Source: Ideonella sp.
Lineage (GTDB): Bacteria > Pseudomonadota > Gammaproteobacteria > Burkholderiales > Burkholderiaceae_C
Assembly: GCF_016702655.1 (NCBI RefSeq)
Contig: NZ_JADJDO010000024.1
Span: forward strand, 1 to 64,000
Length of the DNA: 64,000 nucleotides
Direction of reading: 5' to 3'
How positions within the stretch are numbered: the stretch's first letter is position 1; each line of letters begins with the position of its first letter. The notes below the pieces were generated by a model. It had not been told where the DNA came from, did no database searches, and saw nothing but the letters and a program-made list of their open reading frames with translations. Shown in pieces: positions 44,374-53,754 of the stretch. Made by a program: the position numbers and the translations under genes.

Positions 44374-45305
44374 GCACTCTGATCGCTGCCGACTTCTCGC
44401 CCGCCGAATGGGCCGAGTGGCTGCCCGCGCTGCGTGCGGCGCTGCCGGATGAGACGCTGCTCGACCGGCGCGAGGGCGTCGAAGCCGAGGCGATCGACAT
44501 CGCGATCGTCGCCAACCCGCCCGCGGGTGCGCTCGCCGGCCTGCCGCGGCTGCGCCTCGTGCAATCGCTGTGGGCCGGCGTCGAGAAGCTGCTCGCCGAC
44601 CCGACGCTGCCGGTCGATGTGCCGCTGGCGCGGATGGTCGATCCGGCGATGAACGAGGCGATGGCCGAGACTGCGCTGTGGGCGGTGCTGGCGCTGCAAC
44701 GCGACTTTTTCGACTATGCGGCGCAGCAGCGGGCCGCGCAATGGGCGCCGCAACCCCAGCGCCGCGCGGCCGAGTTCGGCGTCACCGTCCTCGGCCTGGG
44801 CCAGATGGGTCGTACAGTCGCGCTGCGCCTGCTGCGCAACGGCTATCGCGTCAGCGGCTGGAGCGCGCGCCCGGCGGCGATCCCCGGCGTGCGCACGCTC
44901 GCCGGCGATGCGGCACTGGCGCACGCCGTCTCCGATGCGCAGGTGCTCGTCAACCTGCTGCCGCTGACGCCGGCCACGCGCGGCATCATCGACGCCCGGC
45001 TGCTCGCCACGCTGCCGCGCGGCGCGAGTGTCGTCAACCTGGCGCGCGGCGCGCATGTCGTGGAGGCCGACCTGCTGGCGGCGCTCGCGAGCGGGCACAT
45101 CCGCCATGCCGTGCTCGACGTCTTCGCGACCGAGCCGCTGCCGCCGTCGAATCCGTTCTGGTCGCATCCACAGGTGACGGTGCTGCCGCACGTGGCCGCA
45201 CAGACCGACGCGCGCAGCGCATCGGCGGTGGTCGCGGCCAATGTCGCGGCACTGCGCGCGGGCCGGCCGCTGCAGCATCTCGTCGATCGGGCACGGGCCT
45301 ACTGA
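44370..45305 (+). CDS. D-2-hydroxyacid dehydrogenase, glyoxylate/hydroxypyruvate reductase A type
   Basis: 311 residues. The NAD(P)-binding domain contains FGVTVLGLGQMGRTVALRLL (GxGxxG) and the phosphate-binding NGYRVSGWSARPAAIPGVRT, where Arg after Ser suggests NADPH preference. Catalytic residues are in VVNLARGAHVVEADLLAALA (Arg), LDVFATEPLPPSNPFWSHPQ (Glu) and VTVLPHVAAQTDARSASAVV (His). The short N-terminal substrate domain (LPDETLLDRREGVEAEAIDI) and lack of the longer lid fit the GhrA group, which reduces glyoxylate and hydroxypyruvate. It is the last gene of the thiL operon and converges on holA with a ten-base gap. Confidence 0.9.
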   Translation: MSTLIAADFSPAEWAEWLPALRAALPDETLLDRREGVEAEAIDIAIVANPPAGALAGLPRLRLVQSLWAGVEKLLADPTLPVDVPLARMVDPAMNEAMAETALWAVLALQRDFFDYAAQQRAAQWAPQPQRRAAEFGVTVLGLGQMGRTVALRLLRNGYRVSGWSARPAAIPGVRTLAGDAALAHAVSDAQVLVNLLPLTPATRGIIDARLLATLPRGASVVNLARGAHVVEADLLAALASGHIRHAVLDVFATEPLPPSNPFWSHPQVTVLPHVAAQTDARSASAVVAANVAALRAGRPLQHLVDRARAY

Positions 45306-45315
45306 CCCGGCCGGC

Positions 45316-46416
45316 CTACGGCATCAGCGCCAGCTTGAGCCCCGCAGGCGCCGGCCGGCGCGTCGGCGCAGCGGCGACGCGCTCGCAGACCATCAGCGCC
45401 AGCCGCTGCAGGCCGGCCCACGGATCGTCCGGCCAAGCCGGGTGCCTGAGGCCCTTGCACAAGCCATCGCAGATGCTCGCCGCGGCGACCAGTTCGGCCA
45501 GCGCGCGCTCGCCAAGCAACGGCAGCACGCGCTCGAACAATCGCTCCTTGACGCCCCAGACGCGGTTCTCGCGCAGCGCGAGCGGCATCGGCCGGCCGGC
45601 GGACAGCGCGTCGCGCACGCGCTTCAAGGCCAGGATGTCGCCGGCCAGCGTGTAGTGCACGAGCACCGGCGCTTCGCCCTCGGCCTGCAGGCCGTCGAGC
45701 ATGCGCAGCGCGCGCGCGACCTGGCCCGCGAGCACCGCCTCGCCGAGCTTGAACACGTCGTAGCGCGCGACGTTGAGCACCGCGGCCTCGATCTCCTCGA
45801 ACGCGAGCTCGCCCGCGCCGTGCAGCAGGCCGAGCTTGGCGATCTCCTGCTGCGCCGCGAGCAGATTGCCCTCGACCTGGTCGGCGAAGAAGGCGAGCGC
45901 GCGTTGCCCGGCCTCGCCCGCCGCGACGCGCTGGCCCTGCGCCGCGAGGCGCTGCGCGATCCACTGCGGCAGCGCATGGCGCTCGATGGCGTCGACACGC
46001 ACGCCGACCCCGGCCGCGTCGAGGGCGCCGAACCAGCCGCTCGCCTGCTGCTGGCGGTCGAGCCTGGGCAGCGTGACGATCGTGATCACGTCGCCGCCCG
46101 GCGCAACGCCTGCGCAATAGCGCTGCAGCGCGTCGGCACCCTCCTTGCCTGGCTTGCCCGACGGGATCCGGATCTCGATCAACTGGCGCTCGGCAAACAG
46201 GCTCATCGACTGCGCCGCGCCGACGAGGCCGCTCCAGTCGAAATTGGCACCGGCGACGGTGTGCACCTGGCGCTCGCTGCAACCGGCGGCGCGCGCCGCG
46301 CTGCGGATCGCATCGGCCGCCTCCTGCACCAGCAGCGCCTCGTCGCCATGCACGGTGTAGAGCGCGCGCAGGCCCTTGGCGAGGTGCGCGGCGAGCTGGT
46401 CGGATCGGATCTGCAT
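45316..46416 (-). CDS. holA: DNA polymerase III delta subunit
   Basis: 366 residues. HolA opens the sliding clamp within the clamp-loader complex. Recognisable blocks are MQIRSDQLAAHLAKGLRALY, VHGDEALLVQEAADAIRSAA, the central FFADQVEGNLLAAQQEIAKL and LRMLDGLQAEGEAPVLVHYT, and the C-terminal VWGVKERLFERVLPLLGERA. The degenerate Walker region and three-domain length match the family. In Burkholderiales leuS, lptE and holA lie in this order, as here; lptE ends 25 bases upstream. Confidence 0.94.
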   Translation of the reverse strand: MQIRSDQLAAHLAKGLRALYTVHGDEALLVQEAADAIRSAARAAGCSERQVHTVAGANFDWSGLVGAAQSMSLFAERQLIEIRIPSGKPGKEGADALQRYCAGVAPGGDVITIVTLPRLDRQQQASGWFGALDAAGVGVRVDAIERHALPQWIAQRLAAQGQRVAAGEAGQRALAFFADQVEGNLLAAQQEIAKLGLLHGAGELAFEEIEAAVLNVARYDVFKLGEAVLAGQVARALRMLDGLQAEGEAPVLVHYTLAGDILALKRVRDALSAGRPMPLALRENRVWGVKERLFERVLPLLGERALAELVAAASICDGLCKGLRHPAWPDDPWAGLQRLALMVCERVAAAPTRRPAPAGLKLALMP

Positions 46417-46441
46417 CGGTGCGGCGGGCCGTCAGCCAGGG

Positions 46442-46942
46442 TCAGAGCTCGGTGACCGCGGCCAGGCGGCGGATCACCTGGGCCACGATGTCGCTCTGCA
46501 TGGTCTTGAACTGGAACGCCTCTTCGTACTGCTTGGCGAGCGCGACGCCTTCGTTGAAGCTCAGTTCGCGCACCTGCACGATCTCGGTCGGCGCGATCAG
46601 CTCCTTGCCGCCCGGCGTGCGCAGGCGGAACTGCAGCCGCGCGCGCAACTGGACCTCGCGCACGAGGCCGGTGGCGGTGGTCGCGACGACGCTGCGGTCG
46701 CGCGCGTCGGCAAGCGCCTCGAAGATCACCTGCGCCTGCGCCGCGCTGTCGACGACGCGCGTCTCGGCGCTCGCATCGATGCTCTGGCGCAGCTCGGCGG
46801 CGAGCGGCGATCGCGGCGCAAAGCCGGTCAGCTGCACGCGCTGGAAGCGCATCTGCGGCGCGCGCCGCAGCTCGAAGCCGCACGCCGCGAGCGCGAGCAC
46901 TGCCGGCAGCGCGAGGGCGAGCCGCCGCCGCGAAGGCGCCAT
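46442..46942 (-). CDS. lptE: LPS-assembly lipoprotein LptE
   Basis: 166 residues. A short signal peptide ends in a lipobox (LALPAVLALAACGFELRRAP, acylated Cys at residue 21). The mature part shows the family pattern FQRVQLTGFAPRSPLAAELR, LQFRLRTPGGKELIAPTEIV and ALAKQYEEAFQFKTMQSDIV. LptE plugs the LptD barrel in the outer membrane. The ATG shares its A with the TGA of leuS, so the two are translationally coupled; holA follows. Synthesis together with a tRNA synthetase is a feature of the conserved gene order and not a functional relation. Confidence 0.94.
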   Translation of the reverse strand: MAPSRRRLALALPAVLALAACGFELRRAPQMRFQRVQLTGFAPRSPLAAELRQSIDASAETRVVDSAAQAQVIFEALADARDRSVVATTATGLVREVQLRARLQFRLRTPGGKELIAPTEIVQVRELSFNEGVALAKQYEEAFQFKTMQSDIVAQVIRRLAAVTEL

Positions 46943-49581
46943 CAGACGACGACGTTGACGAGCCGGCCCGGGACGACGATCACGCGCTTGATGGACCGCC
47001 CCTCGGCGAAGCGCTCGACTTCGGGGCTGGCGAGCGCAGCGGCCTCGATCTCGTCGCGCTCGGCGCCGGCCGCGACCTTGATCGAGCCGCGCAACTTGCC
47101 GTTGACCTGCAGCACGAACTCGACCTCCTCGCACGCGAGTGCAGCCTCCTCGACCAGCGGCCAGGGCGCGTCGAGCAGGTCGCCCATCGTGGCGGCGTAG
47201 CCGAGGTCCTGCCAGAGCGCATGTGTCAGGTGCGGGGTGGCAGGGTAGAGCACGCGCAGCAGGATCGAGTAGGCCTCGGCGACGACGGCCGGCGCGTCAC
47301 CGCTCTTGAACGACTCGAGCGCGTTCTGCAGCTTCATCGCGCCAGAGACGACGGTGTTGTACTGCATGCGCTCGTAGTCGTAGCTGACCTGGCGCAGCAC
47401 GCCGTGGACCTCGCGCCGCAGCGCCCGCGCGGCTGCGCCGAGCTCGGCCTCTCCGGGCAACGGACCGGCACTGCGGATCGCCGCCGCGTTGCGCTGGCCG
47501 AAGGCCCAGACGCGCCGCAGGAAACGGTGCGCGCCCTCGACGCCGGCGTCGCTCCACTCGAGCGTCTGCTCGGGCGGCGAGGCGAACATCACGAACAGGC
47601 GCGCCGTGTCGGCACCGTACTTCGCGATCAGGTCCTGCGGATCGACGCCGTTGTTCTTGGACTTGGACATCGTCGTCCAGCCCTCGCAGGCCACGCCCTG
47701 CCCGTCGACCTTGGCGGTCGCCGAGACGACCGCTGCGTGCTCGTCGCGCACGATGTCGAGCTCGTCGGCCCAGAAGTAGTGCTTGGCGCCCTGCGCGTCG
47801 CTGCGCACGAAGGCTTCGTTCAAGACCATGCCCTGCGTCAGCAGGTGCGTGAAGGGCTCGTCGATGGCGACGAGTTTCAGGTCGCGCATGACCTTGGTCC
47901 AGAAGCGCGCATACAGCAGGTGCAGGATGGCGTGCTCGATGCCGCCGATGTATTGGTCCATCGGCATCCAGTACTTCGTGCCGGCGCCGACCATCGCCTT
48001 GTCGTCGTGCGGATCGCAATAGCGCATGAAGTACCACGACGAGTCGACGAAGGTGTCCATCGTGTCGGTCTCGCGCCGCGCCGCACCACCGCACCGGGGG
48101 CAGGCGACATTCAGGAACGCCTCGCACTTGTTGAGCGGGTTGCCGCTGCCATCGGGCACCAGATCCTCGGGCAGCACGACCGGCAGGTCGCGCTCGGGCA
48201 CCGGCACCGCGCCGCAGGCATCGCAATGGATGATCGGGATCGGCGTGCCCCAGTAGCGCTGGCGGCTGATGCCCCAATCGCGCAAGCGCCAGCGCGTCGT
48301 CTTGCCCCCGAGGCCGTGCGACTCGAGCGCGGCGGCGATCGCGTCCACCGCCTGCTCGTGGGCGAGGCCGCTGTAGAGGTCGGAGTTGACGGTGATGCCG
48401 CGCGCCTTGTCGGCATACCAGTCCTGCCAGCGGTCGTAGTCGAACTCCTCGCCGTCGACCATGATCACCTGCGTGATCGCGAGGCCGTACTTCTTCGCGA
48501 ACTCGAAGTCGCGCTCGTCGTGCGCCGGAACGCCCATCACCGCGCCGTCGCCGTAGCTCATCAGCACGTAATTGCCGACCCAGACCTCGATCTCCTCATG
48601 CGTCAGCGGGTGCGTGACGACGAGCCCGGTCGGCATGCCGAGCTTCTCGCGCGTCGCGAGCTCGGCTTCGGTCGTGCCGCCTTCCTTGCATTCGTCGATG
48701 AACGCGGCCACCGCCTTGTGCTGGCGTGCCGCATGGGCGGCCAGCGGGTGCTCGGGCGCGACAGCGCAGAAACTCACGCCCATCAGCGTGTCGACGCGGG
48801 TCGTGAAGACCCACAGCTTGCCGTCCTGGATCAGCTCGCCATCGGCACCGCGGATCTGGTGCGGGAACGCAAAGCGCACGCCCTCGCTGCGCCCGATCCA
48901 GTTCTGCTGCATCAGCTTGACGCGCTGCGGCCAGCCCGGCAGGCCGTGCTCGACCTGCGCCAGCAACTCCTCGGCGTAGCGCGTGATGTTCAGGTAGTAG
49001 CCGGGGATCTCGCGCTTCTCGACCGGCGCGCCCGAGCGCCAGCCGCGCCCGTCGATGACCTGCTCGTTGGCGAGCACGGTCTGGTCGACGGGATCCCAGT
49101 TGACGACCTGGGTGCGGCGCTCGGCGATGCCCGCCTCGAGCATCTTCAGGAACAGCCACTGGTTCCACTTGTAGTAGTCCGGCGCGCAGGTGGTGACCTC
49201 GCGCGACCAGTCGATCGCCAGGCCGAGCGCCTGCATCTGGGCCTTCATGTAGGCGATGTTGTCGTAGGTCCACTTGGCGGGCGGCACGGCGTTCTTCATC
49301 GCCGCGTTCTCTGCCGGCAGGCCGAAGGCGTCCCAGCCCATCGGCATCAGCACGTTCATGCCCTTCATGCGCAGCTGGCGCGCGAGCATGTCGTTGATGG
49401 TGTAGTTGCGCACATGGCCCATGTGCAGCTTGCCGCTCGGGTAGGGCAGCATCGAGCAGGCGTAGAACTTTGGCCGCGACGGATCCTCGACCACGCGATA
49501 GACATCGCGCGCGCGCCACTGCGCCTGGGCGGCCTGCTCGATCGCCTGGGCGTCGTAACGCGGGGGTTCTGCGGTGGTCAT
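46942..49581 (-). CDS. leuS: Leucyl-tRNA synthetase
   Basis: 879 residues from the ATG at 49581. Class I synthetase: HIGH motif in MLPYPSGKLHMGHVRNYTIN, zinc-like cysteines in IIHCDACGAVPVPERDLP and NVACPRCGGAARRETDTMDT, the CP1 editing domain with the conserved Thr-rich TTRVDTLMGVSFCAVAPEHP and Asp in AVMGVPAHDERDFEFAKKYG. The KMSKS loop is TMSKSKNNGVDPQDLIAKYG. The C-terminal anticodon and tail domains end VIVVPGRLVNVVV. Length equals bacterial homologues. A TATAAT box on the minus strand at 49616-49621 precedes it by 35 bases. Confidence 0.97.
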   Translation of the reverse strand: MTTAEPPRYDAQAIEQAAQAQWRARDVYRVVEDPSRPKFYACSMLPYPSGKLHMGHVRNYTINDMLARQLRMKGMNVLMPMGWDAFGLPAENAAMKNAVPPAKWTYDNIAYMKAQMQALGLAIDWSREVTTCAPDYYKWNQWLFLKMLEAGIAERRTQVVNWDPVDQTVLANEQVIDGRGWRSGAPVEKREIPGYYLNITRYAEELLAQVEHGLPGWPQRVKLMQQNWIGRSEGVRFAFPHQIRGADGELIQDGKLWVFTTRVDTLMGVSFCAVAPEHPLAAHAARQHKAVAAFIDECKEGGTTEAELATREKLGMPTGLVVTHPLTHEEIEVWVGNYVLMSYGDGAVMGVPAHDERDFEFAKKYGLAITQVIMVDGEEFDYDRWQDWYADKARGITVNSDLYSGLAHEQAVDAIAAALESHGLGGKTTRWRLRDWGISRQRYWGTPIPIIHCDACGAVPVPERDLPVVLPEDLVPDGSGNPLNKCEAFLNVACPRCGGAARRETDTMDTFVDSSWYFMRYCDPHDDKAMVGAGTKYWMPMDQYIGGIEHAILHLLYARFWTKVMRDLKLVAIDEPFTHLLTQGMVLNEAFVRSDAQGAKHYFWADELDIVRDEHAAVVSATAKVDGQGVACEGWTTMSKSKNNGVDPQDLIAKYGADTARLFVMFASPPEQTLEWSDAGVEGAHRFLRRVWAFGQRNAAAIRSAGPLPGEAELGAAARALRREVHGVLRQVSYDYERMQYNTVVSGAMKLQNALESFKSGDAPAVVAEAYSILLRVLYPATPHLTHALWQDLGYAATMGDLLDAPWPLVEEAALACEEVEFVLQVNGKLRGSIKVAAGAERDEIEAAALASPEVERFAEGRSIKRVIVVPGRLVNVVV

Positions 49582-49615
49582 GGAGCGGGCCGGACGCCAA
49601 TGAGGAGTGGCGTCG

Positions 49616-49644
49616 ATTATAGGAAGCGCCCTCTGGCGCGACAC
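49616..49644 (-). promoter_or_regulatory. Probable sigma-70 promoter of leuS-lptE-holA
   Basis: On the minus strand TATAAT (49621-49616) is preceded at 17 bases by GTGTCG (49644-49639), a moderate -35. Transcription would begin about 28 bases before the leuS ATG. The sequence TTCCTATAATC is shared with the element upstream of ptsN (54291-54296). Confidence 0.55.
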
Positions 49645-49648
49645 CGCG

Positions 49649-50077
<429 letters not shown>

Positions 50078-50162
50078 CGCTGGCTTCAGTGGCGCCCGGC
50101 CGCCCGAAGCCACTGAGCGCCCCCTCGGGGGGCAGCAAACGGAGTGAGCGAGGGGGTCGTCA
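50078..50162. repeat. Extragenic palindromic repeat between exbB and exbD (family D)
   Basis: CAGTGGC (about 50087-50093) and GCCACTG (50109-50115) form inverted arms around CCCGGCCGCC. Directly after come CGCCCCCTCGGGGGGC, a strong hairpin core, and ACGGAGTGAGCGAGGGGGTC. The pattern CCCCCTCGGGGGG-AGC-GAGTGAGCGAGGGGG is typical of high-copy intergenic elements of Burkholderiales (recalled, not searched). It separates two genes that normally abut. Confidence 0.65.
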
Positions 50163-50164
50163 TT

Positions 50165-50812
50165 TCAGGCTGACTCGCCGGCCATCTCGCGCAGGTCGTG
50201 CGCAAAGCCCTCGAGCTCGGCTTCGCAGGAGGCGACCATCTTGCCGAAGATGTTGTACGCGAGCACCGCGGGGATCGCCACTGCGAGACCGGCGGCCGTC
50301 ATCACGAGCGCCTCGCCGACCGGACCGGAGACCTTCTCGATCGTGATCGCGCCGCTCGCCGAGATGCTGATCAGCGCATGGTAGATGCCCCACACGGTGC
50401 CGAACAGGCCGATGAAGGGCGCCGTGCTGCCGATCGAGGCGAGCAGCACCTGGCCCCATTGCAGCTGGCCGAGCACGCCGTGCAGCGCGCCACGCAGGCG
50501 GCGCGTGAGCTGCGACTCGCGCTGCCCGCGGCCTTCGAGCGTGGCCGCATCGCCGCTCCCGGTCGCGGCCGCGAGCAGTGGCTGCACAACGCCCTCGCGG
50601 TCGAAGAGTGCGAGCTGTTCGCGCCCGTCGGCGAGCGTGCGCGCAGCCCAGAATGCCGGTATCGCGCGCTCGATGTCGCGCCGCGCGCGACGCAGCAGCC
50701 ACGCCTTCCAGAAGATCATGACCCAAGCACTGATCGACATCAGCAGCAGCAGTGCCGCCACCGCACGCGTGATCGCGTCGCCCTGCTCCCAGAAGGCCTG
50801 CAACCCCGTCAT
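50165..50812 (-). CDS. exbB: ExbB/TolQ/MotA family proton channel protein
   Basis: 215 residues. Three transmembrane helices: AVAALLLLMSISAWVMIFWK near the N-terminus, and in the conserved MotA/ExbB domain LASIGSTAPFIGLFGTVWGI and VMTAAGLAVAIPAVLAYNIF. The domain also has the hallmark GPVGEALVMTAAGLAVAIPA. It partners the ExbD protein encoded downstream to power TonB-dependent uptake. The ATG overlaps the dapB stop (ATGA), giving the order bamE, dapB, exbB, exbD. Confidence 0.93.
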   Translation of the reverse strand: MTGLQAFWEQGDAITRAVAALLLLMSISAWVMIFWKAWLLRRARRDIERAIPAFWAARTLADGREQLALFDREGVVQPLLAAATGSGDAATLEGRGQRESQLTRRLRGALHGVLGQLQWGQVLLASIGSTAPFIGLFGTVWGIYHALISISASGAITIEKVSGPVGEALVMTAAGLAVAIPAVLAYNIFGKMVASCEAELEGFAHDLREMAGESA

Positions 50813-51639
50813 CCTGGTGCCCGCGTACCCAGGCCGAGCACGTCGCCCATGTCGAAGAGCCCGTTCGCGCGGGCGACGACAAAGCGTGCCGCGCGCAGCG
50901 CGCCCTGGGCGTACGTGACACGACTGCCCGACTTGTGGCTGATCTCGATGCGCTCGCCGGTGCCGGCAAAGAGCACCGTATGGTCGCCGACGATATCGCC
51001 GCCGCGGATGGTCGCGAAGCCGATCGTCGACGGGTCGCGCGCGCCGGTATGGCCTTCACGGCTGTAGACCGCGCAGTCGGAGAGCTTGCGCCCGAGCGCG
51101 GCCGCTGCGACCTCGCCCATCTGCAGCGCGGTGCCGCTCGGCGCGTCGACCTTGTGCCGGTGATGGGCCTCGACGATCTCGATGTCGTAGCCCTCGCGCA
51201 GCGCGCGCGCGGCGAGATCGATCAGGCGCAGCACGACGTTGACGCCGACGCTCATGTTGGGCGCGAACACGATCGCGATGCTCTGTGAGCAGGCGGCGAT
51301 CTCGGCCTTCTGAGCGTCCGAGAAGCCGGTCGTGCCGACGATCGCCTTGACGCCGAGTTCGCGGCAGACGGCCAGGTGCGCGAGCGTGCCTTCGGGGCGG
51401 GTGAAGTCGATCAGCACCTGTGCCGACGCCAGGCCCGCGCGCAGATCGGACGTGATCGCGACGCCGCTCGCACGTCCGAGAAACGCGGCCGCGTCGTGGC
51501 CCAGCGCCGTGCTGGTGGCAACGTCGAGCGCGCCGGCGAGGGTGCAGTCGTCGGCCGCCAGCACCGCCTCGACGAGCATGCGGCCCATGCGGCCCGAGGC
51601 GCCGGCAACGGCGATCCGCAAGGGCGCGTCAGCTGCCAC
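50809..51639 (-). CDS. dapB: 4-hydroxy-tetrahydrodipicolinate reductase
   Basis: 276 residues from a GTG at 51639. DapB reduces hydroxytetrahydrodipicolinate in lysine and diaminopimelate synthesis. Rossmann motif RIAVAGASGRMGRMLVEAVL, cofactor loop VLIDFTRPEGTLAHL and GTTGFSDAQK, and the catalytic signature EAHHRHKVDAPSGTALQMGE (His-His and Lys) are present. The C-terminus has GERIEISHKSGSRVTYAQGA, then LRAARFVVARANGLFDMGDV. Six bases separate it from bamE upstream, and its stop overlaps exbB. Confidence 0.96.
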   Translation of the reverse strand: MAADAPLRIAVAGASGRMGRMLVEAVLAADDCTLAGALDVATSTALGHDAAAFLGRASGVAITSDLRAGLASAQVLIDFTRPEGTLAHLAVCRELGVKAIVGTTGFSDAQKAEIAACSQSIAIVFAPNMSVGVNVVLRLIDLAARALREGYDIEIVEAHHRHKVDAPSGTALQMGEVAAAALGRKLSDCAVYSREGHTGARDPSTIGFATIRGGDIVGDHTVLFAGTGERIEISHKSGSRVTYAQGALRAARFVVARANGLFDMGDVLGLGTRAPG

Positions 51640-51645
51640 CGGACC

Positions 51646-52221
51646 TCATCCCCGCGGCTCGAGCGGCGGATAGCTGCGCTGCGGGCCTTGCGGCGCGGAC
51701 GCCGCCACGGCCGGCGGCGGCGGAACCGGCAGCGCCTTGACCTGCTCCGGCGACAGGGCCAGCACCGGCACCGCGCGCTTGCTGCGCAGGGGATCGATCG
51801 AGTCGATGAACTCGGCGTCGGTCGGCAGCCCCGGCGCCTCGATGCGCGCCACCTTGTCGCCTTCGAAGAAGATCTTCACGTCCAGGCGCGTCAGCGGCCG
51901 GCCGGGCCGGTTGAGCATGAAGATGTAGTCCCAACGGTCGGCGTGGAAGATGTCGGTCAGCAGCGGCGAGCCGAGCACCTCGCGCACCTGGGTCCGGCTC
52001 ATGCCCTGCGTGACCCGCACGATCTGGTCGCTCGTGACCACATTGCCCTGCACGACCTCGATCTTGTAGGGCATGAAGAAGTTGGTCCAGCGGTTGGACT
52101 CGAGCGACGAGCAGGCCGCCAGCGCCAGCGTTGCCGTCGCGACCGCGAGCAGGCGCACTGTGCGCGCAGGCGGCGTGCGCCCCTGGGTGCGGGCAACGGG
52201 CGAAAGTCGGGGCTGGCGCAT
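51646..52221 (-). CDS. bamE: Outer-membrane assembly lipoprotein BamE
   Basis: 191 residues. Signal peptide with lipobox VATATLALAACSSLES (Cys near residue 37). The SmpA/OmlA domain reads YKIEVVQGNVVTSDQIVRVT, QGMSRTQVREVLGSPLLTDI and RWDYIFMLNRPGRPLTRLDV, which is the core motif set of BamE. A Pro/Ala-rich tail of about 40 residues (LPVPPPPAVAASAPQGPQ) is longer than in enteric homologues. It is divergent from fur, as usual in Burkholderiales (omlA-fur arrangement), and heads the bamE-dapB-exbB-exbD run. Confidence 0.94.
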   Translation of the reverse strand: MRQPRLSPVARTQGRTPPARTVRLLAVATATLALAACSSLESNRWTNFFMPYKIEVVQGNVVTSDQIVRVTQGMSRTQVREVLGSPLLTDIFHADRWDYIFMLNRPGRPLTRLDVKIFFEGDKVARIEAPGLPTDAEFIDSIDPLRSKRAVPVLALSPEQVKALPVPPPPAVAASAPQGPQRSYPPLEPRG

Positions 52222-52260
52222 GCTTTGTCTTCCGGTCGTGCCGCGCGCGGCCGACCTCGA

Positions 52261-52266
52261 TATGAT
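52261..52266 (+). promoter_or_regulatory. Possible -10 box of fur
   Basis: TATGAT at 52261-52266 lies 48 bases before the fur ATG in the bamE/fur divergent spacer. It is the most promoter-like hexamer there, but no good -35 is present at the right distance. Confidence 0.35.
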
Positions 52267-52314
52267 GGGCGATTCTAGCGGCACCCCCTCGCCGGCAGCC
52301 GCGCCCGGACCCCC

Positions 52315-52743
52315 ATGACCCACGCCGAAGAACTCAAGAGCTCGGGCCTGAAGGCCACGCTGCCTCGCATCAAGATCCTGGAGGTGTTCCAGAAGACCCA
52401 GCGTCGACACATGACGGCCGAGGATGTGTACAAGGCGCTGCTCGCGGACGGCTCCGACATCGGGCTGGCGACCGTCTATCGGGTGCTGATGCAGTTCGAG
52501 CAGGCGGGGCTGCTGACGCGCAACCACTTCGAGTCCGGCAAGTCGGTCTTCGAGCTCAACGAAGGTTCGCACCACGACCACCTCGTGTGCGTTGATTGCG
52601 GCCGCGTCGAGGAGTTCTTCGATCCCGAGATCGAGGCCCGCCAGCGCGCCATCGCCCGCGAGCGCGGCTTCGAGCTGCAGGAGCACGCGCTGTCGCTGTA
52701 TGCGGCCTGCTCCAAGGCTGACTGCCCGCACAAGACGCGGTAG
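52315..52743 (+). CDS. fur: Ferric uptake regulator Fur
   Basis: 142 residues. N-terminal winged helix (SSGLKATLPRIKILEVFQKT, then HMTAEDVYKALLADGSDIGL and ATVYRVLMQFEQAGLLTRNH). The metal-binding dimerisation domain has ELNEGSHHDHLVCVDCGRVE with the His cluster and CxxC zinc pair, and a second pair in CSKADCPHK near the end. Fur with Fe(II) represses iron-uptake genes; exbB/exbD of the neighbouring operon are of the type often under its control. Divergent from bamE. Confidence 0.97.
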   Translation: MTHAEELKSSGLKATLPRIKILEVFQKTQRRHMTAEDVYKALLADGSDIGLATVYRVLMQFEQAGLLTRNHFESGKSVFELNEGSHHDHLVCVDCGRVEEFFDPEIEARQRAIARERGFELQEHALSLYAACSKADCPHKTR

Positions 52744-52767
52744 CAACCTGGCGCGCCGTGCGCCCGC

Positions 52768-53721
52768 CTACGGCTCGGGCTTGCCCATCGCTTTCTGGTG
52801 GCGCTCGATGAACTCGCGGTAGGTATCGATGCCGCGCAGTTGAAGAATCGTGTTGCGCACCGCGGCCTCGACCAGAACGGCGAGGTTGCGCCCGGCGTCG
52901 ACCGCGATCACCGCCTTCTGGACCGGCACGTCGAGGATCTCCTCGAACAGCGGCTCGTAGGGCAGGCGCTCGAAGTCGCGCTCCATGGTCTCCTTGCGCA
53001 CCAGGTGCACGATCAGCTTCAGGCGCATCTTTCGCCGCACCGCGGTCTCGCCGAAGATGGCCTTGATGTCGAGCAGGCCGATGCCGCGTACCTCGAGCAG
53101 ATTGAGCAGCAGGTCGGGGCAGCGGCCCTCGAGGGCGGTCTGCGAGACGCGGTACAGGTCGACCGCGTCGTCGGCGACGAGCCCATGGCCGCGCGAGATC
53201 AGTTCCAGCCCGAGCTCGCTCTTGCCGAGGCCCGACTCGCCGGTGAGCAGCACGCCGAGGCCCAGGATGTCCATGAACACGCCGTGGCGCGTCGTGCGCT
53301 CGGCGAAATGCTGGCTCAGGTAGCCGCGCACGACGTCGATCACGTGGCCAGCGGGCTCCGCAGTGACGAAGAGCGGAATGTCGGCGCGGTCGCACAGGCG
53401 CAGCAGCTGCTCGGGCGTGACCTGCCCGTCGGCGACGATGACCACCGGCGGCTCGAGCGTCACGATGCGCTGGGTGCGCCGCTCCTGGTCCTCGGGCGAC
53501 GAGGTCAGCAGGTAGGCCACCTCGCGCCGGCCGACGATCTGCACCCGGTAGGGGTGGATGTAGTTCAGATAACCCACCAGGTCGGCCGAGGACTGTGCGC
53601 TGCGCACCGCCGCCTCGTCGAAACGCCGCTCGGGGTGGGCATGGCCGGCAATCCACTCCCAATGCAGCGCCGCGCGGTGCTCCTCGAACAGCGCCTCGGC
53701 GCTGATGACGCTGGGTTTCAC
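52768..53721 (-). CDS. hprK: HPr kinase/phosphorylase
   Basis: 317 residues. The C-terminal catalytic domain contains the P-loop LLTGESGLGKSELGLELISR, the acidic VADDAVDLYRVSQTALEGRC and the family signature LEVRGIGLLDIKAIFGETAV. The N-terminal domain (ISAEALFEEHRAALHWEWIA) is of the usual length. In proteobacteria HprK phosphorylates HPr on Ser within the incomplete, regulatory PTS. The gene follows ptsN with a 33-base gap, completing hpf-ptsN-hprK. Its 3' end converges with fur, 24 bases away. Confidence 0.96.
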   Translation of the reverse strand: MKPSVISAEALFEEHRAALHWEWIAGHAHPERRFDEAAVRSAQSSADLVGYLNYIHPYRVQIVGRREVAYLLTSSPEDQERRTQRIVTLEPPVVIVADGQVTPEQLLRLCDRADIPLFVTAEPAGHVIDVVRGYLSQHFAERTTRHGVFMDILGLGVLLTGESGLGKSELGLELISRGHGLVADDAVDLYRVSQTALEGRCPDLLLNLLEVRGIGLLDIKAIFGETAVRRKMRLKLIVHLVRKETMERDFERLPYEPLFEEILDVPVQKAVIAVDAGRNLAVLVEAAVRNTILQLRGIDTYREFIERHQKAMGKPEP

Positions 53722-53754
53722 GTCGCGCTGCCGGGCATCAGCACGGCCTCGCGC

